Shown in pieces: positions 11,381 through 20,635 of a stretch of 64,000 nt of DNA. The position numbers were made by a program, and so were the translations under genes. This DNA comes from Streptomyces sp. DH-12. GTDB lineage: Bacteria; Actinomycetota; Actinomycetes; Streptomycetales; Streptomycetaceae. The stretch is taken from the NCBI RefSeq assembly GCF_002899455.1, contig NZ_PPFB01000001.1, positions 2,170,001 to 2,234,000 of the forward strand. The letters are read 5' to 3'. Under the pieces are notes generated by a model. The model saw only the letters and a program-made list of their open reading frames with translations. It ran no database searches and was not told the origin of the DNA. Every line of letters starts with the position of its first letter. Position 1 is the first letter of the stretch.

Positions 11381-13546
11381 ATGGAGCACACGAGCAACAC
11401 GGATCTCCGGACGGCCGCCGACGCGGTGCTCGCCCGTCTCGTCGGCGACGACACGGGCACCGCCCGGCTGCGTGACGACCAGTGGCGGGCGATCGAGGCG
11501 CTGGTCGCCGACAAGCGCCGGGCCCTGGTCGTCCAGCGCACGGGCTGGGGCAAGTCCGCGGTGTACTTCGTGGCCACCGCGCTGCTGCGGGCCCAGGGCA
11601 GCGGACCGACCGTGATCGTCTCCCCACTCCTGGCGCTCATGCGCAACCAGGTCGAGGCCGCGGCCCGGGCCGGGGTCCGTGCCCGGACCATCAACTCCTC
11701 CAACAGCGAGGAGTGGGACGCCATCCGGGCGGAGATCGACGCCGGTGAGGTGGACGTGCTGCTCGTCAGCCCCGAGCGGCTGAACAACCCCGACTTCCGC
11801 GACCAGGTGCTGCCCCGCCTCGCGGCCGCGACCGGACTTCTCGTGGTCGACGAGGCGCACTGCATCTCCGACTGGGGCCATGACTTCCGCCCGGACTACC
11901 GCCGGCTGCGCACGATGCTGAACGACCTTCCGGAGGGGGTGCCGGTCCTCGCCACCACCGCCACGGCCAACGCCCGGGTGACCGCCGACGTCGCCGACCA
12001 GCTCGGCACGGGCGGTTCCTCGGACGCGCTCGTGCTGCGGGGGCCGCTGGACCGGGAGAGCCTCAGCCTGAGCGTGCTGCGCCTGCCGGACGCGGCGCAC
12101 CGCATGGCCTGGCTCGCCGACCACCTGGACCAGCTCCCCGGGTCGGGGATCATCTACACGCTCACCGTGGCCGTGGCCGAGGAGGTCACCGCGTTCCTGC
12201 GCCGGCACGGTCATGCGGTCGCCTCGTACACCGGCCGGACGGAGAACGCCGACCGGCAGCAGGCCGAGGAGGACCTGCTCGCCAACAGGGTGAAGGCCCT
12301 CGTCGCCACCTCCGCCCTCGGCATGGGGTTCGACAAGCCCGACCTGGGCTTCGTGGTGCACCTGGGGTCGCCGTCGTCGCCCATCTCCTACTACCAGCAG
12401 GTCGGCCGCGCGGGCCGCGGTGTCCGGCACGCGGAAGTGCTGCTCCTGCCGGGCAAGGAGGACGAGGCGATCTGGGAGTACTTCGCGTCCCTCGCCTTCC
12501 CTCCGGAGGAGACGGTGCGGCGCACGCTCGACGTGCTGGCGCGCGCCGAACGGCCGCTGTCCCTCCCCGCGCTCGAACCGCTCGTGGAACTGCGCCGCTC
12601 CCGCCTCGAGACCATGCTGAAGGTGCTCGACGTGGACGGGGCGGTGAAGCGGGTCAAGGGCGGCTGGACCGCGACCGGACAGCCCTGGACGTACGACGCC
12701 GAGCGGTACGCGTGGGTGGCGCGTCAACGCGCGGCCGAGCAGCAGGCGATGCGTGACTACGTGTCGACGACGGGCTGCCGGATGGAGTTCCTGCAGCGGC
12801 AGTTGGACGACGAGGGCGCCAAGCCCTGCGGCCGCTGCGACAACTGCGCGGGCGCCCGCTACACGGCCGAGGCTTCCGCCGTGGCCCTCGACGCGGCCCG
12901 CGCCGACCTCGGCCGGGCGGGCGTCGAGGTGGAGCCCCGGCGCATGTGGCCCACCGGACTCCCCGCGATCGGCGTGGATCTGAAGGGCCGCATCCCGGCC
13001 GGGGAGCAGGCGGCGCGGGGCCGGGCGCTGGGCCGGCTGTCGGACATCGGCTGGGGCAACCGGCTGCGGCCGCTGCTCGCGCCGCATGCGCCGGACGGGC
13101 CCGTGCCCGACGACGTCGCGCGGGCCGCGGTGGGCGTGCTCGCCGACTGGGCCAAGGGACCCGGCGGCTGGGCGCCGGGGGTGGACGACGCCCAGCCCCG
13201 GCCGGTCGGGGTGGTCACCGTCGCCTCGCGCACCCGGCCGCAGCTCGTCCAGTCGCTCGGGACGCACATCGCGGAGACCGGCCGGCTGCCGCTGCTCGGG
13301 ACGGTGCAGAGCACGGGTGAGCAGCACCGACTCCCCCGCAGCAACAGCGCCCAGCGGCTCAAGGCCCTCGCCGGCGCGCTGACCGTGCCGCCGGAGCTCG
13401 CGGAGGCACTCGCGCGGGCCGGCGGCCCGGTGCTGCTGGTGGACGATTACACCGAGACAGGGTGGACGCTCGCTGTCGCGGCACGGCTGCTGCGGCGGGC
13501 GGGTGCGCAAGGAGTGCTGCCGCTGGTACTGGCCGTACAGGGCTGA
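11381..13546 (+). CDS. RecQ-family DNA helicase with phosphoribosyltransferase-like C-terminus
   Basis: 721 residues. The ATG at 11381 is chosen; in-frame ATGs at 11351 and 11372 are possible, and none has a ribosome site. Helicase core: motif [13 protein letters not shown] (about 50), Ia [50 protein letters not shown] (about 340). A zinc cluster follows, with CGRCDNC (about 480). No HRDC domain is visible. Instead the last about 200 residues end in [15 protein letters not shown], a PRPP-binding-loop signature of phosphoribosyltransferases such as ComF. The role is presumably 3'-5' unwinding at recombination or repair intermediates; the tail's activity is unknown. Divergent from the DUF4192 gene. 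Confidence 0.88.
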   Translation: MEHTSNTDLRTAADAVLARLVGDDTGTARLRDDQWRAIEALVADKRRALVVQRTGWGKSAVYFVATALLRAQGSGPTVIVSPLLALMRNQVEAAARAGVRARTINSSNSEEWDAIRAEIDAGEVDVLLVSPERLNNPDFRDQVLPRLAAATGLLVVDEAHCISDWGHDFRPDYRRLRTMLNDLPEGVPVLATTATANARVTADVADQLGTGGSSDALVLRGPLDRESLSLSVLRLPDAAHRMAWLADHLDQLPGSGIIYTLTVAVAEEVTAFLRRHGHAVASYTGRTENADRQQAEEDLLANRVKALVATSALGMGFDKPDLGFVVHLGSPSSPISYYQQVGRAGRGVRHAEVLLLPGKEDEAIWEYFASLAFPPEETVRRTLDVLARAERPLSLPALEPLVELRRSRLETMLKVLDVDGAVKRVKGGWTATGQPWTYDAERYAWVARQRAAEQQAMRDYVSTTGCRMEFLQRQLDDEGAKPCGRCDNCAGARYTAEASAVALDAARADLGRAGVEVEPRRMWPTGLPAIGVDLKGRIPAGEQAARGRALGRLSDIGWGNRLRPLLAPHAPDGPVPDDVARAAVGVLADWAKGPGGWAPGVDDAQPRPVGVVTVASRTRPQLVQSLGTHIAETGRLPLLGTVQSTGEQHRLPRSNSAQRLKALAGALTVPPELAEALARAGGPVLLVDDYTETGWTLAVAARLLRRAGAQGVLPLVLAVQG

Positions 13547-13758
13547 CCGGAGGGTTCCGCTCGGCGGGTGGGGATATTAGCCGCGAATCCGCCGATAACG
13601 GTCCCCTGCCCCAATTGCTCGTTGCCGCATCCAAGTTCGACAGGAAGAATTGAAGGACGCACCCGCACGGCTCGCCCGCCGACCAGGTAAGGCTCTGTTG
13701 CGTGCGCGCTCCCCGAATCCGACCCGCCCGCAGTGTGGGCGTAGCCGAAGGGAGGACC

Positions 13759-14370
13759 GTGACCTTCGGATTCGCTCCGTCCTCGGCGGCATCGCTGTCG
13801 ATGTCCGCCGCATCCGCCCGCCGTGTGCTCGAGCCTGCGGAGTGGGCGGCCGCGGGAATCCCGCTGCTGCGCAATCCGCGCGAGGTCGTCAGCGGACTGC
13901 ACGCCCGGCACCGTCCCGGCCCGGCGACCGCGGTCGTCGCCGTGCTCGATCCCGACGAACGCCTTCGGGCGAGCGCGTCGTTCACCCGGCGCTCCGCCGC
14001 CGACGGCTGGATGTACCGCAACGTGCTGCTGGCCCAGCTGCGCCGGGTCATCCCGCACGACCTGCGGCGCCGCACCCCGGTGCGCACCGCCGTCCTGCTC
14101 TACTGCCGTGAGGGCGACGCCCGCTGGACGGAGGAGGACGGGGCCTGGATGTGGGGGCTGCGGGACGCCTGCACCCTGCACGGGCTGCGCTGCGGCGCGT
14201 ACATCACGCTGACCCGTGACGGCTGGCAGGTGCTGGGTGAAGGGCGCGGCGGCCGCCATCCCAGCGCCCATTCGGAGCCGGAGCCGGTCGCCATGTCCGA
14301 GGCGCCGCCGCGGATCCCCCGCACGGGCGGGGCGGCGTCGGATGTACTGCGGCGCGCGGCGGCCCGCTGA
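13759..14370 (+). CDS. conserved Streptomyces protein of unknown function
   Basis: 203 residues, soluble, no signal peptide. I recognise no domain. The GTG start is picked because the downstream sequence (VTFGFAPSS) resembles remembered homologues; GGAGG sits only 3 nt upstream, and a GTG at 13735 is an alternative. The central part (about 35-150) looks folded, with alternating strands and helices (TAVVAVLDPDERLRAS, PVRTAVLLYCREG, WMWGLRDACTLHG); the C-terminal 35 residues are Pro/Arg-rich. It follows the RecQ-type gene on the same strand at 212 bp. Codon use is normal for the host. Confidence 0.7.
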   Translation: MTFGFAPSSAASLSMSAASARRVLEPAEWAAAGIPLLRNPREVVSGLHARHRPGPATAVVAVLDPDERLRASASFTRRSAADGWMYRNVLLAQLRRVIPHDLRRRTPVRTAVLLYCREGDARWTEEDGAWMWGLRDACTLHGLRCGAYITLTRDGWQVLGEGRGGRHPSAHSEPEPVAMSEAPPRIPRTGGAASDVLRRAAAR

Positions 14371-14677
14371 CGTCACCCGGATGCACTGCCGACGTCCGGC
14401 CCCGCACGTCCGGCGTACGCGCCCGTGGCCCCGGCGGGCCCCGGCGTGCGGCGCCACGGACGACCGTGGACCACGCATGCCTCGCGGGCCGTCCGGCAGA
14501 CGACACCGATGACCCACGAGCCACGTCCCCGCGCCGTGCGCCCTCATCCGTCGCCGGGACACCGAGGGACCAGCCGGGCACACCGAGGGGCCAGCGGTGC
14601 GGACACTGCGACCGCCGGTGTTCACGCGTGCGTGCGATGGCCTCGCCCGCCGTGCCGGTCGACGCCGTGGCGTCGGC
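14371..14677. other. gene-free stretch, convergent ends
   Basis: 307 bp between the 3' ends of two convergent genes. I see no strong hairpin and no supportable open frame; the sequence is rich in CCG/CGG words only. Confidence 0.5.
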
Positions 14678-15304
14678 TCAGACCCCGGCGCCCAGCACGG
14701 AGTTGATGCGCTGCGGGTCCCCGCAGACGATCAGCAGGGCGCCGGCCCGGGCGTGGGCCGTCTTCAGTGCGGAGGCGGTCAGGGACTCGGGACCGCCGTT
14801 GACGGCGACCACCACGACGGGACGCGCCTTGGCACGGTCCGCCACCTGGGCGTCCGTGTAGAAGACGTCGTCACCGGAGTCGTGCTGGGCCCAGTAGGCG
14901 GCTTCACCGAAGGACAGTTCATGGGTGGCCCACGGATGCTGGTCACCGGTGGTGATCACCAGCACGTCGCCGGGGGCGCGGCCCGAGTCCAGAAGCAGGT
15001 CGACGGCTTCCTCGGCGGCGTCGAGCGCCCCTTCGACGGAAGCCGGGATCAGCTGGATCTGCGGGCCGTTGGCGGCGGTGGACGGACCCGGAGGGCCGGG
15101 TGTGGCGGCGGGGGCCGCCTCACGCGGCGTGCGCTGGGCCGGAGGAGCCGGCCGCGGCGGGCCGGGACGGCCGGGACGCGACGGAGCCGCGGGGCGGGGA
15201 CCGGGTACGGGGCGGGGGGTCGGCGCGGTACGGCCACTGGCCGGCGTGGCGCGGGGACCCTGGGCACTCTCGTGAATCTGAGGCTCCTCGGGAAGGAGAG
15301 GCAT
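14678..15304 (-). CDS. protein with proline-rich linker and UvrD-helicase-C-like end
   Basis: 208 residues. The ATG (MPLLPEEPQIHE) is preferred because the 24 bp upstream use codons rare for this host (TTT, AAA, AAT) and the next upstream ATG would start only 16 nt after the rnhB stop; no ribosome site is clear for either. Residues 15-100 are a Pro/Arg/Ala-rich linker. Residues about 105-208 (GDVLVITTGDQHPWATHELSF, VVVVAVNGG, ALKTAHARAGALLIVCGDPQRI) resemble the C-terminal end of UvrD/Rep-type helicases, where a DVV-type strand and a TRA-type helix lead into LxVxGDP. No helicase motor is present. Last gene after rnhB, 67 bp downstream of it. Function unknown; the fold assignment is inference. 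Confidence 0.65.
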   Translation of the reverse strand: MPLLPEEPQIHESAQGPRATPASGRTAPTPRPVPGPRPAAPSRPGRPGPPRPAPPAQRTPREAAPAATPGPPGPSTAANGPQIQLIPASVEGALDAAEEAVDLLLDSGRAPGDVLVITTGDQHPWATHELSFGEAAYWAQHDSGDDVFYTDAQVADRAKARPVVVVAVNGGPESLTASALKTAHARAGALLIVCGDPQRINSVLGAGV

Positions 15305-15371
15305 GAGCTGATTTTTATCAAACGTCGGCACGGCCGGCGTCGCCGGGTGGCACATCAGTGCGAGCGACCCG

Positions 15372-16073
15372 TCAGAAGTCGAAGCCGAGTTGGCCCTCGA
15401 TCTCCGGGACGCGCGCCTCCGTCCAGGTGCGGACCTTCTTGAGGTGCCGCCACTGGGGCAGCGCATCAAGATACGCCCACGACAGGCGGTGGTACGGGGT
15501 GGGTCCCCGAACCTCCAGCGCGGCCCGGTGCACGGGGGACGGATACCCGGCGTTGTCCGCGAAACCGAAGTCTGCATGCTCGGCACCCAGTTCGGCCATC
15601 ATTTTGTCGCGCTGGACCTTGGCGATGACCGACGCCGCCGCCACGGCCACGCAGGACTGGTCGCCCTTGATGACCGTCCGGACCCGCCAGGGCGAGCCCA
15701 GGTAGTCGTGCTTGCCGTCGAGGATGACCGCGTCGGGCCGGACGGGCAGGCCTTCCAGGGCGCGGACGGCCGCCAGCCGGAGCGCGGCGGTCATCCCCAT
15801 GGCGTCGATCTCCTCGGGCGACGCGTGCCCCAGGGCGTACGACGTGACCCAGCTCCGCAGCGTCTCGGCGAGTTCCGTGCGGCGCTTGACGGCGAGGAGT
15901 TTGGAGTCGGTGAGTCCCTCGGGGGGCCGGCGCAGTCCGGTGATCGCCGCGCAGACGGTGACCGGGCCGGCCCACGCGCCACGCCCCACCTCGTCGACAC
16001 CTGCAACGATCTTCGCTCCGGTCGTGGCGCGGAGTGAGCGCTCGACGGTGTGAGTAGGCGGTTCGTACGGCAT
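15372..16073 (-). CDS. rnhB: ribonuclease HII
   Basis: 233 residues, the usual RNase HII length. It cleaves the RNA strand of RNA-DNA hybrids and removes single ribonucleotides embedded in DNA. Motifs: [16 protein letters not shown] (about 25-40) with the first Asp-Glu pair of the metal site; [22 protein letters not shown] with the third acidic residue; and [21 protein letters not shown]. The ATG start ([11 protein letters not shown]) avoids the in-frame extension that would run toward the TetR gene. TACGCT lies 9 nt upstream, suggesting a very short leader. The UvrD-C-like gene follows on the same strand. Confidence 0.95.
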   Translation of the reverse strand: MPYEPPTHTVERSLRATTGAKIVAGVDEVGRGAWAGPVTVCAAITGLRRPPEGLTDSKLLAVKRRTELAETLRSWVTSYALGHASPEEIDAMGMTAALRLAAVRALEGLPVRPDAVILDGKHDYLGSPWRVRTVIKGDQSCVAVAAASVIAKVQRDKMMAELGAEHADFGFADNAGYPSPVHRAALEVRGPTPYHRLSWAYLDALPQWRHLKKVRTWTEARVPEIEGQLGFDF

Positions 16074-16155
16074 GGCGCCCTTAGCGTACGCCGCCCGGTC
16101 CGGCGTGCGACACCCCGGCTCCCCGACCGCGGTCACCGCCGTCATCACCTTGTGA

Positions 16156-16779
16156 TCAGGAGGCGTGCGACCGCAGCAGCGGAATCATCAACTGGTCGAT
16201 CATCTGCTCCAGATCGACGTCCGACCATTCGCTGCCGCACATCTTCGAGCGGTACATCATCATCGCCGGAATGATGTCGAAGACGTAGCCGTTGGCCGCG
16301 TCGGGGCGCACCTCTCCCCGCTCGATCCCGCGCTCGACCACCTCGCGGAGCTTCGCGAGGGTCGGCTCGATGACGCCGTTGACGATCACCGCGTGGAAGT
16401 GCTCGGCCTCCGCGCTGTCGCACTCGTGAATGACCGCGCGCAGGGCGCAGCCGGGCCTGGAGAACATCGCGTCCCGGGCCCTGCGGCACAGCTCCAGCAG
16501 GTCCTCGCGCACGCTCCCCAGGTCCGGCGCCTCGTCGAACTCGGGCAGCGCGGCGCGCAGGGCGTCCGCGACGAGGTCCTCCTTGGAGGGCCAGCGCCGG
16601 TAGACGGCGGCCTTCCCGGTCTGGGCGCCGGCGGCGACGCCTTCCATCGTCAGGCCGTTCCAGCCGACCGTGCTGAGCTGCTCCAGCGCGGCCTCGAGGA
16701 TCGCCTGTTCCAGTACGGCGCCACGGCGGCGCGAGGCGACCGTCTGAGCCTGGGCAGCCGCCCAGCTCGAAGTAACCAT
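16156..16779 (-). CDS. TetR-family repressor
   Basis: 207 residues. The ATG start ([12 protein letters not shown]) is chosen because GGAGAG precedes it by 8 nt. The N-terminal helix-turn-helix lies at about 18-65 ([38 protein letters not shown]). The C-terminal ligand domain is of the type with [19 protein letters not shown]. It is divergent from the MFS efflux gene, with two near-perfect palindromes between them, so it almost certainly represses the pump and itself and is released by a pump substrate. The ligand is unknown. Confidence 0.92.
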   Translation of the reverse strand: MVTSSWAAAQAQTVASRRRGAVLEQAILEAALEQLSTVGWNGLTMEGVAAGAQTGKAAVYRRWPSKEDLVADALRAALPEFDEAPDLGSVREDLLELCRRARDAMFSRPGCALRAVIHECDSAEAEHFHAVIVNGVIEPTLAKLREVVERGIERGEVRPDAANGYVFDIIPAMMMYRSKMCGSEWSDVDLEQMIDQLMIPLLRSHAS

Positions 16780-16873
16780 CTGACTCTCTCCAACGAGCAG
16801 AGGAAGCGGGCATTGGGGGATGAAGCACCCGCCGCGCGGCGCCGAAGGGGGACACGCCGGAACGACGGCCATT

Positions 16874-16895
16874 CAGTGAACGCTTGCGTTCACTG
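16874..16895. promoter_or_regulatory. TetR operator 1
   Basis: A 22-bp palindrome: arms CAGTGAACGC and GCGTTCACTG around a central TT, arms perfect. It lies between the divergent repressor and efflux genes, nearer the repressor. Confidence 0.8.
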
Positions 16896-16920
16896 TCGAG
16901 GGCTCCTACCGTTGACGCAA

Positions 16921-16942
16921 CAGTGAACGCGCTCGTTCACTA
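16921..16942. promoter_or_regulatory. TetR operator 2
   Basis: A second copy of the same motif: AGTGAACG and CGTTCACT around CGCT. It starts 47 bp after operator 1 and 23 bp before the efflux start codon, placed to block the efflux promoter. Confidence 0.8.
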
Positions 16943-16964
16943 ACTCATTCGTGGGGGACCCATA

Positions 16965-18512
16965 GTGACCACCTCTCCTTTGCTCCAGGATCCACGGCCG
17001 GGTGCGGCCCGCCGACAAGGGCGTCCCGGTATCGCGCTCGCCGTCATCGCGGCCTGTCAACTCATGGTCGTACTCGACGCGACGATTGTGAACATCGCGC
17101 TCCCGCACATCCAGAATGCCCTGCAGTTCAGCACCACCGATCTGACGTGGGTGGTCAGCGCCTACACCCTGACCTTCGGCGGACTGCTGCTCCTCGGCGG
17201 CCGGGCGGGCGACATCCTCGGCCGCCGCCGCGTCTTCATGAGCGGCATCCTGCTGTTCACCGCGGCCTCCCTGCTCGGCGGACTGGCCCAGGAGCCCTGG
17301 CAACTGCTCGCCGCGCGCGTCCTGCAGGGCGTGGGCGGAGCGATCGCCTCGCCGACCTCGCTGGCACTCATCACCACCACGTTCCCGGAGGGCCCCGAAC
17401 GCAACCGCGCCTTCGGCGTCTTCGCCGCGGTCTCGGCGGGCGGCGGCGCCATCGGGCTGCTCGCGGGCGGCATGCTCACCGAGTGGCTCGACTGGCGGTG
17501 GGTGCTCTTCGTCAACGTCCCCATCGGCCTGCTGATCGCCGTCCTCACGCCGATGTACATCAACGAGTCCGAACGGCACACCGGCCGCTTCGACATCGTG
17601 GGGGCGGTGACCTCGACGGCCGGTATGGCCACACTCGTCTACGGCTTCATCCGCGCGGCCGAGGAGGGGTGGCGGGACAGTCTCACCATCGGCTCCTTCG
17701 TCTCCTCGGTGCTCCTGCTGGCGGGCTTCGCCCTGATCGAGTCCCGCGCCAAGGAACCGATCACCCCGCTGCGGATGTTCGCCGACCGCAACCGCTCGGG
17801 CACGTACGTGATCATGCTCAGCCTCGCCGCGGCGATGTTCGGCATGTTCTTCTACATCGTTCTGTTCGTGCAGAACGTCCTCGGCTACACCCCGATCGAG
17901 GCCGGTCTCGCCTTCCTGCCCGTGACGGTCGTGATCGCCGCCGGGGCGGGGGTGTCGCAGCGGTTCCTGCCGGTGTTCGGACCCAAGCCGTTCATGATCA
18001 TCGGCTCGGCGCTGGCCGCCCTCGGCCTGGCCTGGCAGACGCTGATCGACTCCGACAGCTCCTACGTCAGCGGCATTCTCGGGCCGATGCTGATCTTCGG
18101 CTTCGGCATGGGCCTGAACTTCGTGACGCTGACGCTCACCGCGGTCTCCGGAGTGGCCCAGCACGAGGCCGGCGCCGCCTCCGGTCTGCTCAACGCGACG
18201 CAGCAGGTGGGCGGATCGGTGGGCCTGGCACTGCTGACCACGGTGTTCGGCACGGCCAGCCGGGACGAGGCGGAGCAGCAGGTGCCGGCCTTCCTCGCCG
18301 AGGGGACGGCGGAGCAGCAGGCGGAGTTCGCCCGGACCCAGCAGCTTCCGGCGCCCTGGGGGCACGAGGTGCTCGCGCAGGGCATCTCCTCGGCGTTCAT
18401 CCCGGCCGCCGCGATGGCCGTGCTGGCCCTGGCCGTCGCCTGGCTCGTCATCCGGGTCCGCAGGAGCGACCTGGAGGCGCTGTCCGGTTCGGCGGGACCG
18501 GGCATCGGCTGA
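16965..18512 (+). CDS. MFS drug efflux transporter (DHA2 / EmrB-QacA type)
   Basis: 515-residue inner-membrane proton antiporter with about 14 transmembrane helices. GTG start with GGGGGA upstream. Family marks: LDATIVNIALPHIQNALQFS in helix 1, the loop 2-3 motif GGRAGDILGRRRVF, the motif C-like GGGAIGLLAGGMLTEWLDWRWVLFVNVPIG, and a cytoplasmic tail. Divergent from the TetR gene and under its operators. Likely exports a hydrophobic drug or natural product; the substrate cannot be read from sequence. A nested hairpin terminator follows. Confidence 0.93.
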   Translation: MTTSPLLQDPRPGAARRQGRPGIALAVIAACQLMVVLDATIVNIALPHIQNALQFSTTDLTWVVSAYTLTFGGLLLLGGRAGDILGRRRVFMSGILLFTAASLLGGLAQEPWQLLAARVLQGVGGAIASPTSLALITTTFPEGPERNRAFGVFAAVSAGGGAIGLLAGGMLTEWLDWRWVLFVNVPIGLLIAVLTPMYINESERHTGRFDIVGAVTSTAGMATLVYGFIRAAEEGWRDSLTIGSFVSSVLLLAGFALIESRAKEPITPLRMFADRNRSGTYVIMLSLAAAMFGMFFYIVLFVQNVLGYTPIEAGLAFLPVTVVIAAGAGVSQRFLPVFGPKPFMIIGSALAALGLAWQTLIDSDSSYVSGILGPMLIFGFGMGLNFVTLTLTAVSGVAQHEAGAASGLLNATQQVGGSVGLALLTTVFGTASRDEAEQQVPAFLAEGTAEQQAEFARTQQLPAPWGHEVLAQGISSAFIPAAAMAVLALAVAWLVIRVRRSDLEALSGSAGPGIG

Positions 18513-18901
18513 GGGGGACACCGCACGCGTCCGGCCCGGCGACGCACCGGCCGACTCCACGGGGGTCGGCCGGGTGACGCCGGGCCGGCGCGCGCACCTG
18601 AGCAGCGCGGTGCACAGCACCAGCAGAACGCCCGCCCACACGGCCGGATCACGCGCCCCCACGGCCATCCCGCACACCTCCCCCGACGTCTCACGCCCCG
18701 TCCCCGCGCCGCCGACACGTGTCAGCGCCCACAGGACCTCACACCGCCCGCAGCGGACACACCGACAACGAGCGGCCGGTCACGCAGGGTTCCCGTCACG
18801 CACGGAGAGTTCCGACCGGCCGGGAGCGGCCGGCGCCCCGTTCCAGCGCAAGCACAAGCGCAAGAAGGCCCGCGAGCCGAGTCACGTCGCAGGCCGAGGC
18901 C
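18513..18901. other. gene-free stretch after the efflux gene
   Basis: 389 bp between convergent genes. It contains the nested hairpin at 18531-18588 and otherwise GC-rich sequence. A short hydrophobic minus-strand segment at about 18590-18665 is in no frame with a plausible end and is not called. Confidence 0.55.
18531..18588. terminator. nested hairpin terminator (efflux gene / ADP-ribosylglycohydrolase)
   Basis: Outer 11-bp perfect arms at 18531-18541 and 18578-18588 enclose an inner 9-bp perfect stem (18547-18555 with 18565-18573). It begins 19 bp after the efflux stop and works for both directions. Confidence 0.65.
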
Positions 18902-19816
18902 TCAGACCTCGACCACCCGCGCCACCCACTCCGGCAACGGCTCCACCCGCTCCGCCCACGCCTCGGGCGGCGCCCCCGCGGAGCCCGCCGCGAGCACCCC
19001 GCCCACGATGGCGCAGGTGGTGTCGACATCCCCGCCCACCTGCGCGGTCGTCCAGAAGGCGTGCTCGTAGTCGCCCAGGGAGCGGGCGGCGGACCAGAGC
19101 GCGAAAGGCACCGTGTCGTGCGCGGTCGTACGCCGTCCGCAGCCGAGGACGGCCGCGACGGTGGCCGCGTCGCCGTAGTCGAGCATGTCGCGCGCCCGGC
19201 GCAGTCCCGCGCCGACCGCGCTCCGCGCGGGCACCAGCGCGATGACCCCGTCGAGGAGGTCCTCGGCGCGGGGCGGGCCGTCCGGCGCCGCGGCGAGGGC
19301 GGCGGCAGCGGCGACGGCCATGGCGCCGACCACGGCCTCGCGGTGCTGGTGCGTGGGGTAGGCGGAGATCTCCGCCTGGTGCGTGGCCTGCTCAGGGTCG
19401 TCGGCGTACCAGGCGCCCAGCGGCGCGATCCGCATCGCGGCGCCGTTGCCCCACGAGCCCTGGCCGTTGAAGAGCGCGGCGGCCAGCACTCGCCAGTCGC
19501 CGCCTTCGCGGACGAGCCGCAGCAGCCGGTTGACCGCGGGGCCGTACCCCCGGTCGAAGTCGTGGCGGTGGGCGAAGGAGTGGGCCAGGGCGTCCTGGTC
19601 GATGCGGTGGTGCGTGGCGAGGACGGTGACGACGGAGCACGCCATCTCGGTGTCGTCGGTCCACTGCCAGGGGCCCTCGGGCAGTTCGCGGCGCTTGAGC
19701 AGCGGGTGGTTCACCGGCACGAAGAACTGCGAGCCGAGCGCATCCCCCACCGACAGGCCGCGCAGGCTGGCCAGGGCGCGCTCCAGGCGCGTCTTCGGGG
19801 AATGATCAGTGGTCAT
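18902..19816 (-). CDS. ADP-ribosylglycohydrolase-family protein
   Basis: 304 residues. The ATG start (MTTDHSPK) has GGAGAG about 10 nt upstream. The family removes ADP-ribose from proteins or small molecules using two magnesium ions. Here the metal motifs are seen as WTDDTEMA (about 55) and GGDVDTTCAIVGG near the C-terminus, where GDADTT is usual; GDALGSQF near the N-terminus is also typical. Length fits the family (about 300). The natural substrate is unknown. The histidine phosphatase gene lies 50 bp upstream on the same strand, so they may be co-transcribed. Confidence 0.9.
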   Translation of the reverse strand: MTTDHSPKTRLERALASLRGLSVGDALGSQFFVPVNHPLLKRRELPEGPWQWTDDTEMACSVVTVLATHHRIDQDALAHSFAHRHDFDRGYGPAVNRLLRLVREGGDWRVLAAALFNGQGSWGNGAAMRIAPLGAWYADDPEQATHQAEISAYPTHQHREAVVGAMAVAAAAALAAAPDGPPRAEDLLDGVIALVPARSAVGAGLRRARDMLDYGDAATVAAVLGCGRRTTAHDTVPFALWSAARSLGDYEHAFWTTAQVGGDVDTTCAIVGGVLAAGSAGAPPEAWAERVEPLPEWVARVVEV

Positions 19817-19865
19817 CGCCTCGCAACTCTCCCATTCCGTTCTCGCCGACTCCAGCACATTTCGT

Positions 19866-20525
19866 CTATCCCGTGATCGGGTAGGGCTCCGGGTCCCGCC
19901 AGCGCTCGAAAGGCCGGTCGAGGGTGTACTTTCCGTTCTCGCCCAGGACGAGCATCCTCACCTCGGCGTTCCCCGGGTTGGACAGCGACTCGAACTCCGC
20001 CACGGTCCAGTGGAACCACCGCATGCAGAACAGCCGCATGGCCAGGCCGTGGGTGACGATGAGGACGTTCGGCGGGTGGTCCGGGGCCTCGAAGCTGCGG
20101 AAGAGGCTCTCCAGGAAACCGCCGACGCGGTCGTAGACGTCGGCGCCGGACTCGCCCTGGGCGAAGCGGTAGAAGAAGTGCCCGTAGGCGTCCCGGTAGG
20201 CCTTCTGCAGGCGTACGTCCTCGCGGTCCTGCCAGTTGCCCCAGTCCTGCTCGCGCAGCCGGGGCTCCTCCCGGACGCGTATCAGGTCCGGGTCGAGGTG
20301 GAAGGAGTGCAGGGTCTCGAGCGTCCGTCGGTACGGGGACACGTAGACGCTGACCCGTTCCTGCCCGAAGAGGTCGCGGAGCCGCTCGCCCGTCTCCTCG
20401 GCCTGCTTCCTGCCCCGTTCGGTGAGGCCGAGGGCGTGGTCGGGTTCGCGCTCGTAGACGGTGTCGTCGACATTGCCCCTTGATTCCCCGTGCCGGACAA
20501 GGACGATGCGCCGTGGTCGTGCCAT
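19866..20525 (-). CDS. histidine phosphatase (phosphoglycerate mutase-like)
   Basis: 219 residues. The N-terminal IVLVRHGESRGN carries the catalytic RHG histidine, and VLIVTHGLAMR (about 150) the second histidine; YVSPYRRTLETL holds an expected arginine. These mark the branch of broad-specificity phosphatases rather than glycolytic mutase, because GESxGN and the short length fit better. TAGGGT lies 6 nt before the ATG and no ribosome site is seen, suggesting a leaderless mRNA. Substrate unknown. Confidence 0.9.
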   Translation of the reverse strand: MARPRRIVLVRHGESRGNVDDTVYEREPDHALGLTERGRKQAEETGERLRDLFGQERVSVYVSPYRRTLETLHSFHLDPDLIRVREEPRLREQDWGNWQDREDVRLQKAYRDAYGHFFYRFAQGESGADVYDRVGGFLESLFRSFEAPDHPPNVLIVTHGLAMRLFCMRWFHWTVAEFESLSNPGNAEVRMLVLGENGKYTLDRPFERWRDPEPYPITG

Positions 20526-20635
20526 GCCGAAACCCTAGATCCGGTGAGGGCGTTTCGGACACTCGTGCGCGTTCCGTACGGCATATGTCACACGAAGTTC
20601 GCCGTGCACGAGTCGCTGGAGCGTCCGCCGCCGGC

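Noticed and set aside
15305..15586. Upstream extension of the UvrD-C-like gene into rnhB
   Set aside because: It would overlap rnhB in another frame and uses Arg-rich nonsense; the region just before 15304 has rare codons for this host.
16890..18677. 595-codon minus-strand frame over the MFS gene
   Set aside because: Antisense shadow. Its first residues look hydrophobic, but the rest is a charged low-complexity sequence with no membrane or catalytic pattern.
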